Below are positions 1 to 9,005 of a DNA stretch of 64,000 bases, one piece after another (position 1 is the stretch's first letter; every line of letters begins with the position of its first letter). The DNA comes from Pseudomonas fluorescens (GTDB lineage Bacteria > Pseudomonadota > Gammaproteobacteria > Pseudomonadales > Pseudomonadaceae). Where the stretch lies: the NCBI RefSeq assembly GCF_902497745.1, contig NZ_CABVHJ010000003.1:46192-110191 (forward strand), given 5' to 3'. Position numbers and translations under genes: made by a program. Under the pieces are notes generated by a model. That model made no database searches. It saw only the letters and a list, made by a program, of their open reading frames with translations, and had not been told where the DNA came from.

Positions 1-1
1 T

Positions 2-466
2 TGGGATCTCGATGCGACAACACTTGGCAAGGTCGAGATCAGACTGGAAAACAATCAGTTGCATGTCGGCACCTGCATCGTTCATCTGCCCGATTACGAA
101 AGCGAAGACCTGATCGATCAGGTTCGCGTCATCACAGAAAAAGGTGTCGTCCATACCGTCGACCTTTCCTTCGACAGGGTTTACCTGGACGGTCTGGATG
201 CGCGGTTCTTTGAAGAGCCCGACTCGGCAACAGCCTTGCCCGACGCCTTTGCGGCCATGGCCAATAAAGAGGCCAAAGTGAGAAACATCGTCCTTGCCGA
301 CAACCGCCCCGGGGCGCTGAGTTACAGCTTCCCCGCGCACGGCTGGATCCTGCGCAGCGACAAATCTCGCGTTGAATACTCCCGACTGCAGGTGATCAAC
401 CGCTGCAGCCATCAAGATCCCAACCTGTTTACGCGACAGCCCTTGATAAATGTGCCTCCCGCTTAA
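2..466 (+). CDS. C-terminal part of an unknown protein (5' end outside window)
   Basis: The frame is open from the first complete codon of the window to a TAA at 464-466, and the readable 154 residues contain no obvious start, so the gene is cut by the window edge. The visible part is soluble-looking, with no membrane segment, and has a mix of beta-type stretches (for example around the VRNIVLADNRPG segment and the SFPAHGWIL segment). I do not recognise the family. It ends 172 bases before the four-paralog array on the same strand and may belong to the same accessory region, but no shared domain with those proteins is visible. Confidence 0.6.
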   Translation, partial: WDLDATTLGKVEIRLENNQLHVGTCIVHLPDYESEDLIDQVRVITEKGVVHTVDLSFDRVYLDGLDARFFEEPDSATALPDAFAAMANKEAKVRNIVLADNRPGALSYSFPAHGWILRSDKSRVEYSRLQVINRCSHQDPNLFTRQPLINVPPA

Positions 467-500
467 CGCACCACATATCAGTCAAATCTAATCATCACGT

Positions 501-577
501 GCGCACTCCGAAGTTGAGGTAGCCCAACTTCTGCATCGCTATCCCAGCCTGAAGTTTCGGGAGGTAGACGAGTGCGC
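501..577 (+). other. Structured leader upstream of the paralog array (nested inverted repeats)
   Basis: The 172-base gap 467-638 holds no gene. It contains an outer 8-base inverted repeat, GCGCACTC (501-508) against GAGTGCGC (570-577), enclosing a hairpin GAAGTTG/CAACTTC (510-516 with 525-531) and a small TCCC/GGGA pair (542-545 with 559-562). The arrangement could fold as a multibranched leader RNA, a terminator for the preceding gene, or DNA cruciform. It matches no riboswitch family I know. Confidence 0.35.
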
Positions 578-638
578 CTGAAAAATGCAGCGAGGCACTT
601 GCGTGCGTTGCGCATCATCCCTCAAAGAGTAATTTCAC

Positions 639-2489
639 ATGGCCAAACCACCCAAGAAAATTCCGGTGACAGCAGCAGCCGAGACGACTGTTACAACGAG
701 ACCTGCGCAGTCAGGCTCGGGTAGCCGTGTTACTGCAAACCTGCCTGACACCCTAACGTCTGGCGTCGATTCGACCACGGGTTCACAGCCCCCCGGCACC
801 TCCACCAATCGGCCGCCCGCCGTCATCGTCAACGAAATACCCGATACCTACAGGGCCGCCCGCAGCGCTATCGCCTGGCCTCAGGACCGATTGCACGAAC
901 TGACACCGCACGGAGAAAACACCGGCTTGTTCACCGGGCCGGATCAGCGGACCTACGCGCAAATCGGCAGCGAAGGCCGGTTCATCGTCGAGCGGGACTT
1001 GCAAGGCAACTATTACGTTCCGCTAACCTTTGCGCCTGGTGTTCCCGGTCCGGTGCTGACCAAGATTGAAGGCCAGGCCAGTTGGCACATTCAGCGTCCG
1101 GGCTGGCAATCGACACAATCTCGGTCCGGTACGCCCGCCACGCCACAAACCCTCTCCTACCTTGCGCCCGATGACGCACAAACGCTGACCCGAGCAGAAC
1201 TCTCGTCGGGCGGAATCCGTTACAACAAACTCAAACACACCTTCGTCGATACGGCAGAAGGCACGGTCATGGTGCGGAAAAATCAACAAGGTGATTACCA
1301 ACTGACTTCGGCGACAAGCAGGGACTTGCCCGAAGTGTTTTTTGAACAGATTCCCGGAACGGTACTCTGGCGCCTGAAGAAACCAGACTCTCCCTCCACT
1401 GAACGTCCTGCTGAAGACAGGTCTCGGCCGATTGCCGACGCAGACCAAGCGCAACCCGGCCCGAGCAAACGCGCCCGGGTCGACGAACCCGAAGATCCAG
1501 TACCACCGACAAGCCTCGATACCAGCGTCCCCGCCGATCAAACACCGTTTTTCTGGTTACCCTGGGGCCATCTGAACAAGCCGCCAGTGGTCGAATCCGT
1601 CCAGCTCGGCTGGTTTCATTATCCGATTGTGCCCATCGGCTCCAACCGCAACCCCAAAGTCTACTTTGTGCGGCATCCTGACTTTGCGCCAGCAGGCTTC
1701 GATGCGTTTGAACAAATGCTGCGTATGGCGCCCTTGTTGCAACCTGTGGCAACGTTTCGCATCGGTAACGATCCCGGAGAGATAAACCCCGGCAAACGTT
1801 TTTTTGATGAACCGATATCGCAGTCAGTTGCCAATGCATTCCCCGACTTTTCTGATACCACTGCCTACACAGTCGCCAGAAAACTGTTTGAACTGGCGGA
1901 CAACTCACCGAAGATTACCGGCACCGGACTCATCAATATTCAGGCAGTCCTGCATCAGTGGAGACAACGACCGTTTGGCACCGCTCCTGCGTACGCCGAC
2001 CCACTGAACATGTTGTCTGTGGCGCCGTCCATCGACATCAACGGAAAAAAACTTATCCGTATGCCCTCCCAGGTCGACGGCGAACTGCAACGACTCACCT
2101 TCGATCCACAGCGTTTTCCCATCGAATGGAATCACTACACAACCTATCCGACAGATCTGAACCTCAGACGCCTGCTCGGCGCCCTGTTGGTACGCGGCGG
2201 CTACGACGTCTTTCCCCTGACTCACGAGCATCGCATGCCAACCCTGGTATTCCGGCGCGAATCCCATGACCCGATTTATTTCATGAAGCTGGGGGCAGTG
2301 GAACATGTCGGCCTGTCCCACACCCCAGGCAATGAGCTGGCAGAACCAAGCTTGCCGGCCCGAATTGGCAAAGAGGCGTTTGTTGCCCTGACAACCGCGA
2401 ATGCACAAAACAAAGTGGTCTGGCTCATCGGGGGAGTATTGAAGGTCGAGTCCACTCCGGATTCGGTGTTCATCATCAGAGAGCGCTGA
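639..2489 (+). CDS. Array paralog 1: cysteine-free two-module protein of unknown function
   Basis: 616 residues. Residues 1-60 are Ser/Thr/Pro/Ala-rich and begin MAKPPKKIP. Residues about 96-156 form module 1 (GLFTGPDQRTYAQ, then GPVLTKIEGQASW) and about 191-247 module 2 (GGIRYNK, TVMVRKN, FEQIPGTVLWR). The linker 248-302 is acidic/proline-rich with a basic patch GPSKRAR at 274-280. A C-terminal domain (about 303-616) shared with the next three genes carries FDAFEQML, FDPQRFPIEW and WLIGG motifs. I see no cysteine, no signal peptide and no membrane segment. The start is the ATG that begins the conserved KPPK segment, with a weak AAAGAG ribosome site. Function is unknown. The disordered N-terminus and lack of cysteine would fit a secreted effector, but that is inference. 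Confidence 0.85.
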   Translation: MAKPPKKIPVTAAAETTVTTRPAQSGSGSRVTANLPDTLTSGVDSTTGSQPPGTSTNRPPAVIVNEIPDTYRAARSAIAWPQDRLHELTPHGENTGLFTGPDQRTYAQIGSEGRFIVERDLQGNYYVPLTFAPGVPGPVLTKIEGQASWHIQRPGWQSTQSRSGTPATPQTLSYLAPDDAQTLTRAELSSGGIRYNKLKHTFVDTAEGTVMVRKNQQGDYQLTSATSRDLPEVFFEQIPGTVLWRLKKPDSPSTERPAEDRSRPIADADQAQPGPSKRARVDEPEDPVPPTSLDTSVPADQTPFFWLPWGHLNKPPVVESVQLGWFHYPIVPIGSNRNPKVYFVRHPDFAPAGFDAFEQMLRMAPLLQPVATFRIGNDPGEINPGKRFFDEPISQSVANAFPDFSDTTAYTVARKLFELADNSPKITGTGLINIQAVLHQWRQRPFGTAPAYADPLNMLSVAPSIDINGKKLIRMPSQVDGELQRLTFDPQRFPIEWNHYTTYPTDLNLRRLLGALLVRGGYDVFPLTHEHRMPTLVFRRESHDPIYFMKLGAVEHVGLSHTPGNELAEPSLPARIGKEAFVALTTANAQNKVVWLIGGVLKVESTPDSVFIIRER

Positions 2490-2721
2490 GTTCCCTCTGC
2501 CACTCGCGCCGGGCCCTGCCGGGGCGAGTTGGCACACCGCCAGAGCACCTCGTAACACCGTGCAGCATTTGCCCTCATCGCAATACATATATACCGCACA
2601 TCAGAGGCTTCATTTCACGACCATGGCCCTCCGGAGTCACTGGCCAGGCGATTGCAAAGTGGCGACCTGATCATCTGCCCCTATGCAAACGACTGGATCA
2701 ACAATCCAAAGGAGTCATTCA

Positions 2722-4452
2722 ATGGCCAAACCACCCAAGAAAATTCCGCGCACGCTTCCACTCGACTCACACGCGACATCCGTCGAGCATCCAAACAATC
2801 CTCTCGGGGCCAATACCGGCGAATCCGTTCATCCTGCTCCAGGCACCGCCAACGTGCCTGCCTTAGCCGAATCGTCATCGCCCAATGCCTTGCCGGCTGC
2901 ACCCGAACCCCGCTCCACTGTCACGACCCACCCCTTACCGCCCGAATCTTCCCAGCGCCCCTCAGTCATCGTCCATCACTTTCCGGTGGGTTCAACGCTT
3001 GCAAACGCCGCGGAGTGGGTAGCCCTGCACTTCAGCGAAAACCAGCAGGCCGCCGTCGCAAGCACCTCCACCAGAGAGCGAGCGCAGCACCCGGTGTTTA
3101 TCAACGCCCAATCGGCAAGCCGACTGAAGTTGCAGCCGGACACCGAAGAAGGTTTTCGATACGACAAACGCAAGAAAGCCTATGTCGAAATGCCCGGCGG
3201 CATGGTCATGGTGGGCCGAGCCCCGGACGGCTGGCGACAGACGCACGCCGGGGAATCGACACCGACGGGAGAGAGGGTTGAACAGATTCCCGGCACAAAG
3301 CTTTGGCGTGAAACCGACGTTTCGCAACCCCGCCATCAAGCCTTGACCGATCCAGTGTCCACTGAAACGACTGAGCCCGTGCCCGGCCCGAGCAGGCCGC
3401 CGCGCCTCGACGAACACACCCATGTTGCAACCGATACAAGAGCGCTGGTCGAACATCTTTTCTCCCAGCAGAGCGTCGCATTGGACCTGTCCGCAGGTCA
3501 GTGGAGAAACTGGGGAAAAGCCAAAAAACCCGACTCAGGCGAGTCAATAGAAATCGACGGCCAGCACTTCCAGATTGTCGCTCAAGGTGTACGCGCCGAT
3601 ACCGGGCTGGTCTATTTGCAACACCCCGGATCTTCACTGGACAGCTTTGACGCTTTCGAAAACATGCTGCGTCATGAACCTTCCCGTCAGCCGAAATGGG
3701 CGCTCAAACGCCATGGCCAATGGAAGGTTCTGGATAACCATGCGCCGTTCGAAATGTCCGCCAACGAATATGTTTCCACCGCTTACAACTATCTGTCGGC
3801 ACAGTCGACCAGCAACCTCGCCAGAGCAGTATTCGATCGGGTCTCCCTGCCTCAAGGACTGAATGCTTACGGACTGTCGGTGATGGCGCGGACATTTCGC
3901 CACTGGGTAGATCGGGTGAATAACGAACCACCGATTCACAGCCTGTCGGACCCATTGGTGATGCTACCAAAACTGCCGACAACGCCCGGCAACCTGCCAA
4001 GCGGCGGCTTGCTCACGTTGCCTGCGCACAATTCAGCGGTGCTGCAGCGCCTGGATTTCGATCCACAACGGTTCCCTCTGGAATGGGCTCCTTACGCAGC
4101 GGCACCTACGCCCGGAAACCTGCGTGCATTGCTGGTGAACGTCTTGCAACACAACGGTTACAGCGTCAATCCGACCACACGCAGGCTCAGCGAGGGTGCA
4201 TTGATTTTTCACCGTCCACGCGTTGCCGCCATATTCGTATTGAAACTGCCGCACATCGCTGAAAATCAGGTGCTTCGCACAACTCCCGCCGGCTCAGAAC
4301 TCACCGACCCTACCTTTCTGACCAGGCTCAGCGCGGAGCAAAAACAGAAGCTGGACAGCCATCTGGTTCATAACGAAGTCATCCATCTGGTGGGGGGCAT
4401 ACAACATGTTTCCCCGGATAACCCGACGCTCTTCATTGTGAGAGAGGGCTGA
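2722..4452 (+). CDS. Array paralog 2: shorter copy lacking module 1
   Basis: 576 residues. The ATG at 2722 is preceded by AAGGAG and begins the same MAKPPKKIP segment as paralog 1; the first 27 coding bases of the two genes are identical. An upstream in-frame ATG at 2683 is not supported by a ribosome site. Residues 1-140 are low-complexity Pro/Ser/Thr-rich, and module 1 of the other copies is absent. Module 2 is at about 144-197 (GFRYDKR, MVMVGR, VEQIPGTKLWR). A PGPSRPPRLDE stretch takes the place of the basic patch. The C-terminal domain (about 250-576) has WRNWG, FDAFENML, FDPQRFPLEW and HLVGG motifs. No cysteine was found. Unknown function; it sits 232 bases after paralog 1. Confidence 0.85.
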   Translation: MAKPPKKIPRTLPLDSHATSVEHPNNPLGANTGESVHPAPGTANVPALAESSSPNALPAAPEPRSTVTTHPLPPESSQRPSVIVHHFPVGSTLANAAEWVALHFSENQQAAVASTSTRERAQHPVFINAQSASRLKLQPDTEEGFRYDKRKKAYVEMPGGMVMVGRAPDGWRQTHAGESTPTGERVEQIPGTKLWRETDVSQPRHQALTDPVSTETTEPVPGPSRPPRLDEHTHVATDTRALVEHLFSQQSVALDLSAGQWRNWGKAKKPDSGESIEIDGQHFQIVAQGVRADTGLVYLQHPGSSLDSFDAFENMLRHEPSRQPKWALKRHGQWKVLDNHAPFEMSANEYVSTAYNYLSAQSTSNLARAVFDRVSLPQGLNAYGLSVMARTFRHWVDRVNNEPPIHSLSDPLVMLPKLPTTPGNLPSGGLLTLPAHNSAVLQRLDFDPQRFPLEWAPYAAAPTPGNLRALLVNVLQHNGYSVNPTTRRLSEGALIFHRPRVAAIFVLKLPHIAENQVLRTTPAGSELTDPTFLTRLSAEQKQKLDSHLVHNEVIHLVGGIQHVSPDNPTLFIVREG

Positions 4453-4544
4453 GCCCTGCCGAACATATGACCGGCGCGTCCGCAAGCGCCAGTGGACAAG
4501 CCACAGCCTGAACACCTCACCTTTCAAATAGCGAGATTTACTTT

Positions 4545-6395
4545 ATGGTCAAACCACCGAAACGTGTGGCCGGGGTTACTGCGCCCGATTTACATCCAAA
4601 CACCGGGAGCCCTTCCCACAGATTCCCCGGCGAAAACCAGTCAAGCTCAGAATCCTCCGCAAGCCTGCCGGCCCTCTCTACGCGCCCACCGTCTGTGCAG
4701 GTCAACGAGATTGCTGCACCTCACTCACGGATCGAGGCCGCGCTGCGATCAATCACCTGGCCTGCCGATCAAGTACATCTGCTACAACGTCTGGATCCCG
4801 ACAGCGGACTGTTCACCAGCCCGGATGGCAAGCTGTACGCCCACGTTGAAAATGAAGGACATCTGTTGGTCGAAATCCATCACGATGGCCGCTACCAGAT
4901 CCCCTTCCGCTTCGCCCCGCATTTGCCTGGCCCCTTCCTGATCAAGACAGAGCGCCAGCCTGTCTGGAGTTTCGAGCGACCGAACTGGCTCGCACACAAT
5001 GCTGAAAGCGACAGACGAAATGCCACCGCCGAGGGTCTCCTGGCGGAGCAGCCGATCTACCTCGCCCCCGATGATGCCGCCATGCTCTCTCCTGGCCTGC
5101 AAACACCGGATGGAATCCGCTACGACAAGCACCGCAAAACCTATATCGATACCACTGAAGGAACCGTCATGGTGCGTAAAAACGCCAACGGTCAGTATCA
5201 GCAAACCTCCGCGACCGTGCGCGACGTCTCGCCTTTATTGTTTGAACAGATTCCCGAGACGCGACTGTGGCGTCGCAAAACCGAGCAAACCGATTCTGTA
5301 CCGGAGCAGTCGCAACAGGAAAAACGCAAAGCCTCAACCGATACATCGGAGCCCATGGCCGGCTCAAGCAAGCGACGGCATCAGGAAGAAGGGACTGATG
5401 CCACCCACGCGCTGACCGAGAGTTTGCTATCGGCCAATCCCGACGCGATCAACCTGAGTTTCGGCTTATGGCGAAACTGGGGACACAACGTGCGCCCACA
5501 ATCGGGCCAGCATATCGAAATAGACGGGCAGTTTTACCGGGTGATGCAACAGGACTTGAGTGCCAACTCGCAACTGGTTTATCTGCAACATCCGTTGTTC
5601 TCACCCGCCTTGTACGACACCTTCGAATACATGCTGCGGGATAACCCGTCGTTGCAGCCGAAATGGGCGATTAAACGAAACAGCCAATGGACGGTACTGG
5701 ACAGCGTCGTGCCCTTTGAGATGCCGATCACTCAGTACATCTCCAGAACCTTCAAATATCTCTCGGATCAATCGGTCAACTCACTCGCCCGAGCCATGTT
5801 CAATCAGGCGAACCGATCCGAAATCATCAGTGCTCCCGGTTTGGCGTTGATGAATCAGGTGTTTCGTTATTGGGCCAACAGGGATCAGCGCAGAGCGCCG
5901 CGTCGAGAACTGGCTGACCCGTTACTCATGTTGCGCCCTGTTTCCGGACTGGAAGAAACCCTGGCGATTCCCTCCTCGCTGGGTGAAGGCTTGATGCGCC
6001 TGGATTTTGATCCCGGACGTTTTTCCAGGCACTGGAACGAATACGCCGCAGCGCCAACTGCGCTCAACTTGCGAAGGCTGTTCAGTCAGCTTCTGGAAAA
6101 TGATGGTTACGTGCTGAATCCCCTGACAAGCACGTTTGCCGAGAACGAACTGCTCTTTTACCGCAAGAAAATCGATCACGTATTTGCGCTGAAACTGCCC
6201 CCGCTTATTAACGGGAGGTTGCAGCGATTTCAGCCTGAGCGTTTTCAACGCAGTGAGGTCGTGGTGCAAACATCCATCAGCGAACCAAAGCCACTGTCGG
6301 CTTACAGCAAAGATAAAAAGATCAGCTACCTGCTCGGCGGAATCCAGACAGATGTTCTGGGACAGACAACGCTGTTCATTTTCAAAGACAAATGA
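4545..6395 (+). CDS. Array paralog 3: cysteine-free two-module protein of unknown function
   Basis: 616 residues, starting MVKPPKRVAG. The N-terminal ~55 residues are Ser/Pro-rich. Module 1 is at about 88-148 (GLFTSPDGKLYAH, GPFLIKTERQPVW) and module 2 at about 190-244 (GIRYDKHRKTY, GTVMVRKN, FEQIPETRLWRRK). The linker has two basic clusters, KRK at 260-262 and KRR at 276-278, spaced like a bipartite nuclear localisation signal. The C-terminal domain carries LWRNWG, YDTFEYML, FDPGRFSRHW and YLLGG motifs. No cysteine, signal peptide or membrane segment is visible. It lies 92 bases after paralog 2; that gap contains a GGCGC/GCGCC hairpin near 4472-4491. Function unknown. Confidence 0.85.
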   Translation: MVKPPKRVAGVTAPDLHPNTGSPSHRFPGENQSSSESSASLPALSTRPPSVQVNEIAAPHSRIEAALRSITWPADQVHLLQRLDPDSGLFTSPDGKLYAHVENEGHLLVEIHHDGRYQIPFRFAPHLPGPFLIKTERQPVWSFERPNWLAHNAESDRRNATAEGLLAEQPIYLAPDDAAMLSPGLQTPDGIRYDKHRKTYIDTTEGTVMVRKNANGQYQQTSATVRDVSPLLFEQIPETRLWRRKTEQTDSVPEQSQQEKRKASTDTSEPMAGSSKRRHQEEGTDATHALTESLLSANPDAINLSFGLWRNWGHNVRPQSGQHIEIDGQFYRVMQQDLSANSQLVYLQHPLFSPALYDTFEYMLRDNPSLQPKWAIKRNSQWTVLDSVVPFEMPITQYISRTFKYLSDQSVNSLARAMFNQANRSEIISAPGLALMNQVFRYWANRDQRRAPRRELADPLLMLRPVSGLEETLAIPSSLGEGLMRLDFDPGRFSRHWNEYAAAPTALNLRRLFSQLLENDGYVLNPLTSTFAENELLFYRKKIDHVFALKLPPLINGRLQRFQPERFQRSEVVVQTSISEPKPLSAYSKDKKISYLLGGIQTDVLGQTTLFIFKDK

Positions 6396-6444
6396 ACAAG
6401 CAGGGCAGTGAGCAGAAAAACATGAGTCGCTCAGAGGCACTTCA

Positions 6445-8331
6445 ATGACCAAACCTACAAAGACCACGGGTCGCTCTAAATCGCCCGATACCTCGACTAT
6501 CAATAGTTCCGAGGCTGGCAGTGGCAGCCTGAAAAACACCGGTAGTCCTGAAATTTTCGCGCAAGGTACTCATCGACCGGTCGACACTTCCACTCCACAC
6601 ACGACTGGCAGCGAAGTGGTGGGCGACCCACGTGTTGTGGTGAGTTACTTAACGGATCCGGTGCTCGCCAAAGCCAATGCCAGACTGGCGGAGATATCCC
6701 TGCCGGTATTACAAACCCATCTGCTGACGCCGCACAAATCCGTCGACGGGTTATTCGTGGCCCCGGGCGGTCAGACTTACGCGCACCTGGAAGACGGCCA
6801 TCATTACCGGGTTGAACTCAACACCGCCGGTGACTACCAGATACCCTGGCCCGCAGCGCCAGGTGTGACACCACCGATTCTGAAAAAAGTTGACGGGCAG
6901 TCACGTTGGCGCGTCGAGGCACAGTGGTACAAGGCCCAATCCAGACAGAGGAATCTGTCAGCGCAACAACGGACTGCCGAACAGGTACAGGAAATCATCC
7001 TTGTCGACCCGCACCTGGCGACCCTTCTCCCTGCCGCGCAGGAGTCTCTGGACGGCATTCGCAAAGGACCGCGCGGGAAAACCTATGTCGATATCGCCGA
7101 CGGAACCATCCTGGTTCGCAGGAATGAACAAGGCGAATACAAACTGGCTTCTGCAACAACGATCAATGTGCCGGATATAACCTTCGAGCAGATTCCGGGG
7201 CAATTCGTCTGGCGCCGCAAATCGAAGACCAATACCGATCCACACCAAGCTCCACAGCCAGGCAGCTCTCGTGCCCTCACCCAGTCAGAAAAGCCCGGCC
7301 CGAGCCCACGTAAGCGCCCTCGACTGCCTGAAGACAGTGATCCTCTTAATCCCTTCGTACTCATGGGCATCAGTGAATTATGGAAAGGCTGGGGAACTAC
7401 GAAGATACCGTCCGCCGGCGACTCCATCGAAATCAGCGGCAAGCACTTTGCGATCCTTGACCAGCCAACCTACGCGGTTGACGGTTTTGCCTTCATCAAA
7501 CCTCCACAGTTTTCTGCTACTCGTTTCGATGCTTTCGAACAGTTGCTGCTGACCCATTCTGAGTTACAACCCCGGGGTGTGGTGAAGTTGGCGGACAATA
7601 CGGGGCACGGCAGTGAAGCATGGAGAATCGTCGAGAGTCGGCCATTTGAAAAAAGCCTGACTCAATATGTCAGCGACCAGTTCCCCTACCTTTCTGATCA
7701 CTCTGCCAGTAAAGCCGCACGGGAGATGTTCAATCGGGCCAGTCACTCCGACAAAATAACAGGGCCCGGGATCAGTGCGTTGTTCGAGACTTTCAAGTAC
7801 TGGGAAAATCGCTCTGTTTTGATGGGCGATAACAAAGTCGTTCGCCAGGATTTGAGCGACCCGCTGATGCTCCTCTCGCCGCTTGCGGTCGACGTACATG
7901 GCTACATGCGTATGCCGCTACCGTCCACTGAAGGTCTGCAAAGAATCGACTTCAATCCGAAACTGCTGTCCGGCTCGCAACATCAAAGGGGTGGCCGAAC
8001 AACGCGGACACTTTTCAAAGATCTTCTCAGCGCACACGGCTACTTCATTGCCCATGATTTTGGCGCTAGCCTGGGGAATGCCTTGTTGATCAAGCGAACG
8101 GGAGTTGATCCTGTTTTCATCATGTTCATGGACAGGATTCAAAACAACACTGTTTTTCTCCCTGATCCAGTTGCCTGGCTGAATAAAAGAGTATTGGTCG
8201 ACAACATGGATACCCATGTCAAAGACGACCTGATGGAGCATTTGCACACGAACAGGGTGATTTTTTTGCTGGGCACCAACGAGCCTCTCCCTACTCACGA
8301 ACACAACCTTATCGTCACCCGACACAGCTGA
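6445..8331 (+). CDS. Array paralog 4: most diverged copy of the array family
   Basis: 628 residues, starting MTKPTKTTGR. The N-terminal ~65 residues are Ser/Thr-rich. Module 1 is at about 102-160 (DGLFVAPGGQTYAHLEDG, ILKKVDGQSRWR) and module 2 at about 204-258 (GIRKGPRGKTYVDIADG, FEQIPGQFVWRRK). The linker holds the strongest basic cluster of the four, PSPRKRPRLPED at about 286-297. The C-terminal domain keeps WKGWG, FDAFEQLL, LSDPLMLL and the final FLLG strand, but has lost the DPxRFxxxW pattern of the others. No cysteine found. The gap from paralog 3 is only 49 bases, so the two are probably cotranscribed; an AGAGG ribosome site precedes the ATG. Unknown function. Confidence 0.85.
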   Translation: MTKPTKTTGRSKSPDTSTINSSEAGSGSLKNTGSPEIFAQGTHRPVDTSTPHTTGSEVVGDPRVVVSYLTDPVLAKANARLAEISLPVLQTHLLTPHKSVDGLFVAPGGQTYAHLEDGHHYRVELNTAGDYQIPWPAAPGVTPPILKKVDGQSRWRVEAQWYKAQSRQRNLSAQQRTAEQVQEIILVDPHLATLLPAAQESLDGIRKGPRGKTYVDIADGTILVRRNEQGEYKLASATTINVPDITFEQIPGQFVWRRKSKTNTDPHQAPQPGSSRALTQSEKPGPSPRKRPRLPEDSDPLNPFVLMGISELWKGWGTTKIPSAGDSIEISGKHFAILDQPTYAVDGFAFIKPPQFSATRFDAFEQLLLTHSELQPRGVVKLADNTGHGSEAWRIVESRPFEKSLTQYVSDQFPYLSDHSASKAAREMFNRASHSDKITGPGISALFETFKYWENRSVLMGDNKVVRQDLSDPLMLLSPLAVDVHGYMRMPLPSTEGLQRIDFNPKLLSGSQHQRGGRTTRTLFKDLLSAHGYFIAHDFGASLGNALLIKRTGVDPVFIMFMDRIQNNTVFLPDPVAWLNKRVLVDNMDTHVKDDLMEHLHTNRVIFLLGTNEPLPTHEHNLIVTRHS

Positions 8332-8425
8332 ATGAGCTGACAACCAACGATTACCCGAGCACACAGCAACGCGCTCCGGAGCTCTCTGGAGCGTACGCGG
8401 GCAGATCGACACAAAATGCAGGCAT

Positions 8426-8451
8426 AAAAAAAGCCCGCAGTGTGAGCGGGC
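8426..8451 (-). terminator. Rho-independent terminator of uraH
   Basis: Read on the minus strand, a GCCCGC stem with a 7-base loop and GCGGGC partner (8433-8438 with 8446-8451) is followed by a run of seven T. It lies 58 bases beyond the uraH stop. The rest of 8332-8509 holds only a CGCTCC/GGAGCG hairpin (8372-8377 with 8388-8393) that could mark the end of the paralog array. Confidence 0.8.
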
Positions 8452-8509
8452 GAAAGACCAAAGAAGCTATATGCGCAGTCGCTTCCCGGTGGGGGCAGCT
8501 GCTTGGGGG

Positions 8510-8863
8510 TCAGCTGCCCCGGTACGTGGAATAGCTGTACGGCGAAATCAGCAATGGCACATGGTAGTGATCCTGTTCGGCAGAAATGCCGAAGCGCAGC
8601 ACAACCACGTCCAGAAATGCCGGTTCCGGTAACTGAACGCCACGGGCGCGGTAGTAATCGCCCGCGTGGAACTGAACCTGATAAACGCCGGTGCGATAAT
8701 CGTCGCCTTGCAGCAGCGGCGCATCGACCCGGCCATCGCTGTTGGTTATCGCACTGGCGACCAATTCCAGGTGCGAACCTTCAACGCGGTACAGCTCGAC
8801 CTTGATCGAACTGCCCGGGCAACCGTGTGCAGCGTCCAAAACGTGTGTAGTCAAACGTCCCAT
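8510..8863 (-). CDS. uraH: 5-hydroxyisourate hydrolase
   Basis: 117 residues, the usual length of the transthyretin-like family. The enzyme hydrolyses 5-hydroxyisourate to OHCU in urate breakdown. The N-terminal THVLD with His7, the RVDAPL segment with Arg45, the HYHVPLLISP block (His99/His101) and the invariant C-terminal YRGS are all present, so the active site looks intact. The protein is cytosolic with no signal peptide. It is divergent from puuE and the rest of the urate/allantoin genes, which share its 420-base upstream region. Confidence 0.95.
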   Translation of the reverse strand: MGRLTTHVLDAAHGCPGSSIKVELYRVEGSHLELVASAITNSDGRVDAPLLQGDDYRTGVYQVQFHAGDYYRARGVQLPEPAFLDVVVLRFGISAEQDHYHVPLLISPYSYSTYRGS

Positions 8864-8993
8864 TGATTCTGCGCGCCTGCCTGCGTCGAGCAGTCAGACT
8901 TCGCGCCTCCCGAAGTCAGTTGAAAAGGAGACCGCACCGATTCGGAGCACGAAACGCTGCGGCGAGCGATTGATTAAGACACTTTCCAAAAAA

Positions 8994-9005
8994 ATTGTAC
9001 ACAAT
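8994..9005. promoter_or_regulatory. TTGTACACAA-type candidate operator, uraH side
   Basis: ATTGTACACAAT lies 131 bases upstream of the uraH start in the 420-base uraH-puuE intergenic region (8864-9283), which holds no gene. It closely resembles the perfect palindrome at 9201-9210 nearer puuE. Sites of the form TTGTATACAA are typical of GntR-family regulators, so this may be one half of a shared control region. The regulator is not identified. Confidence 0.4.
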
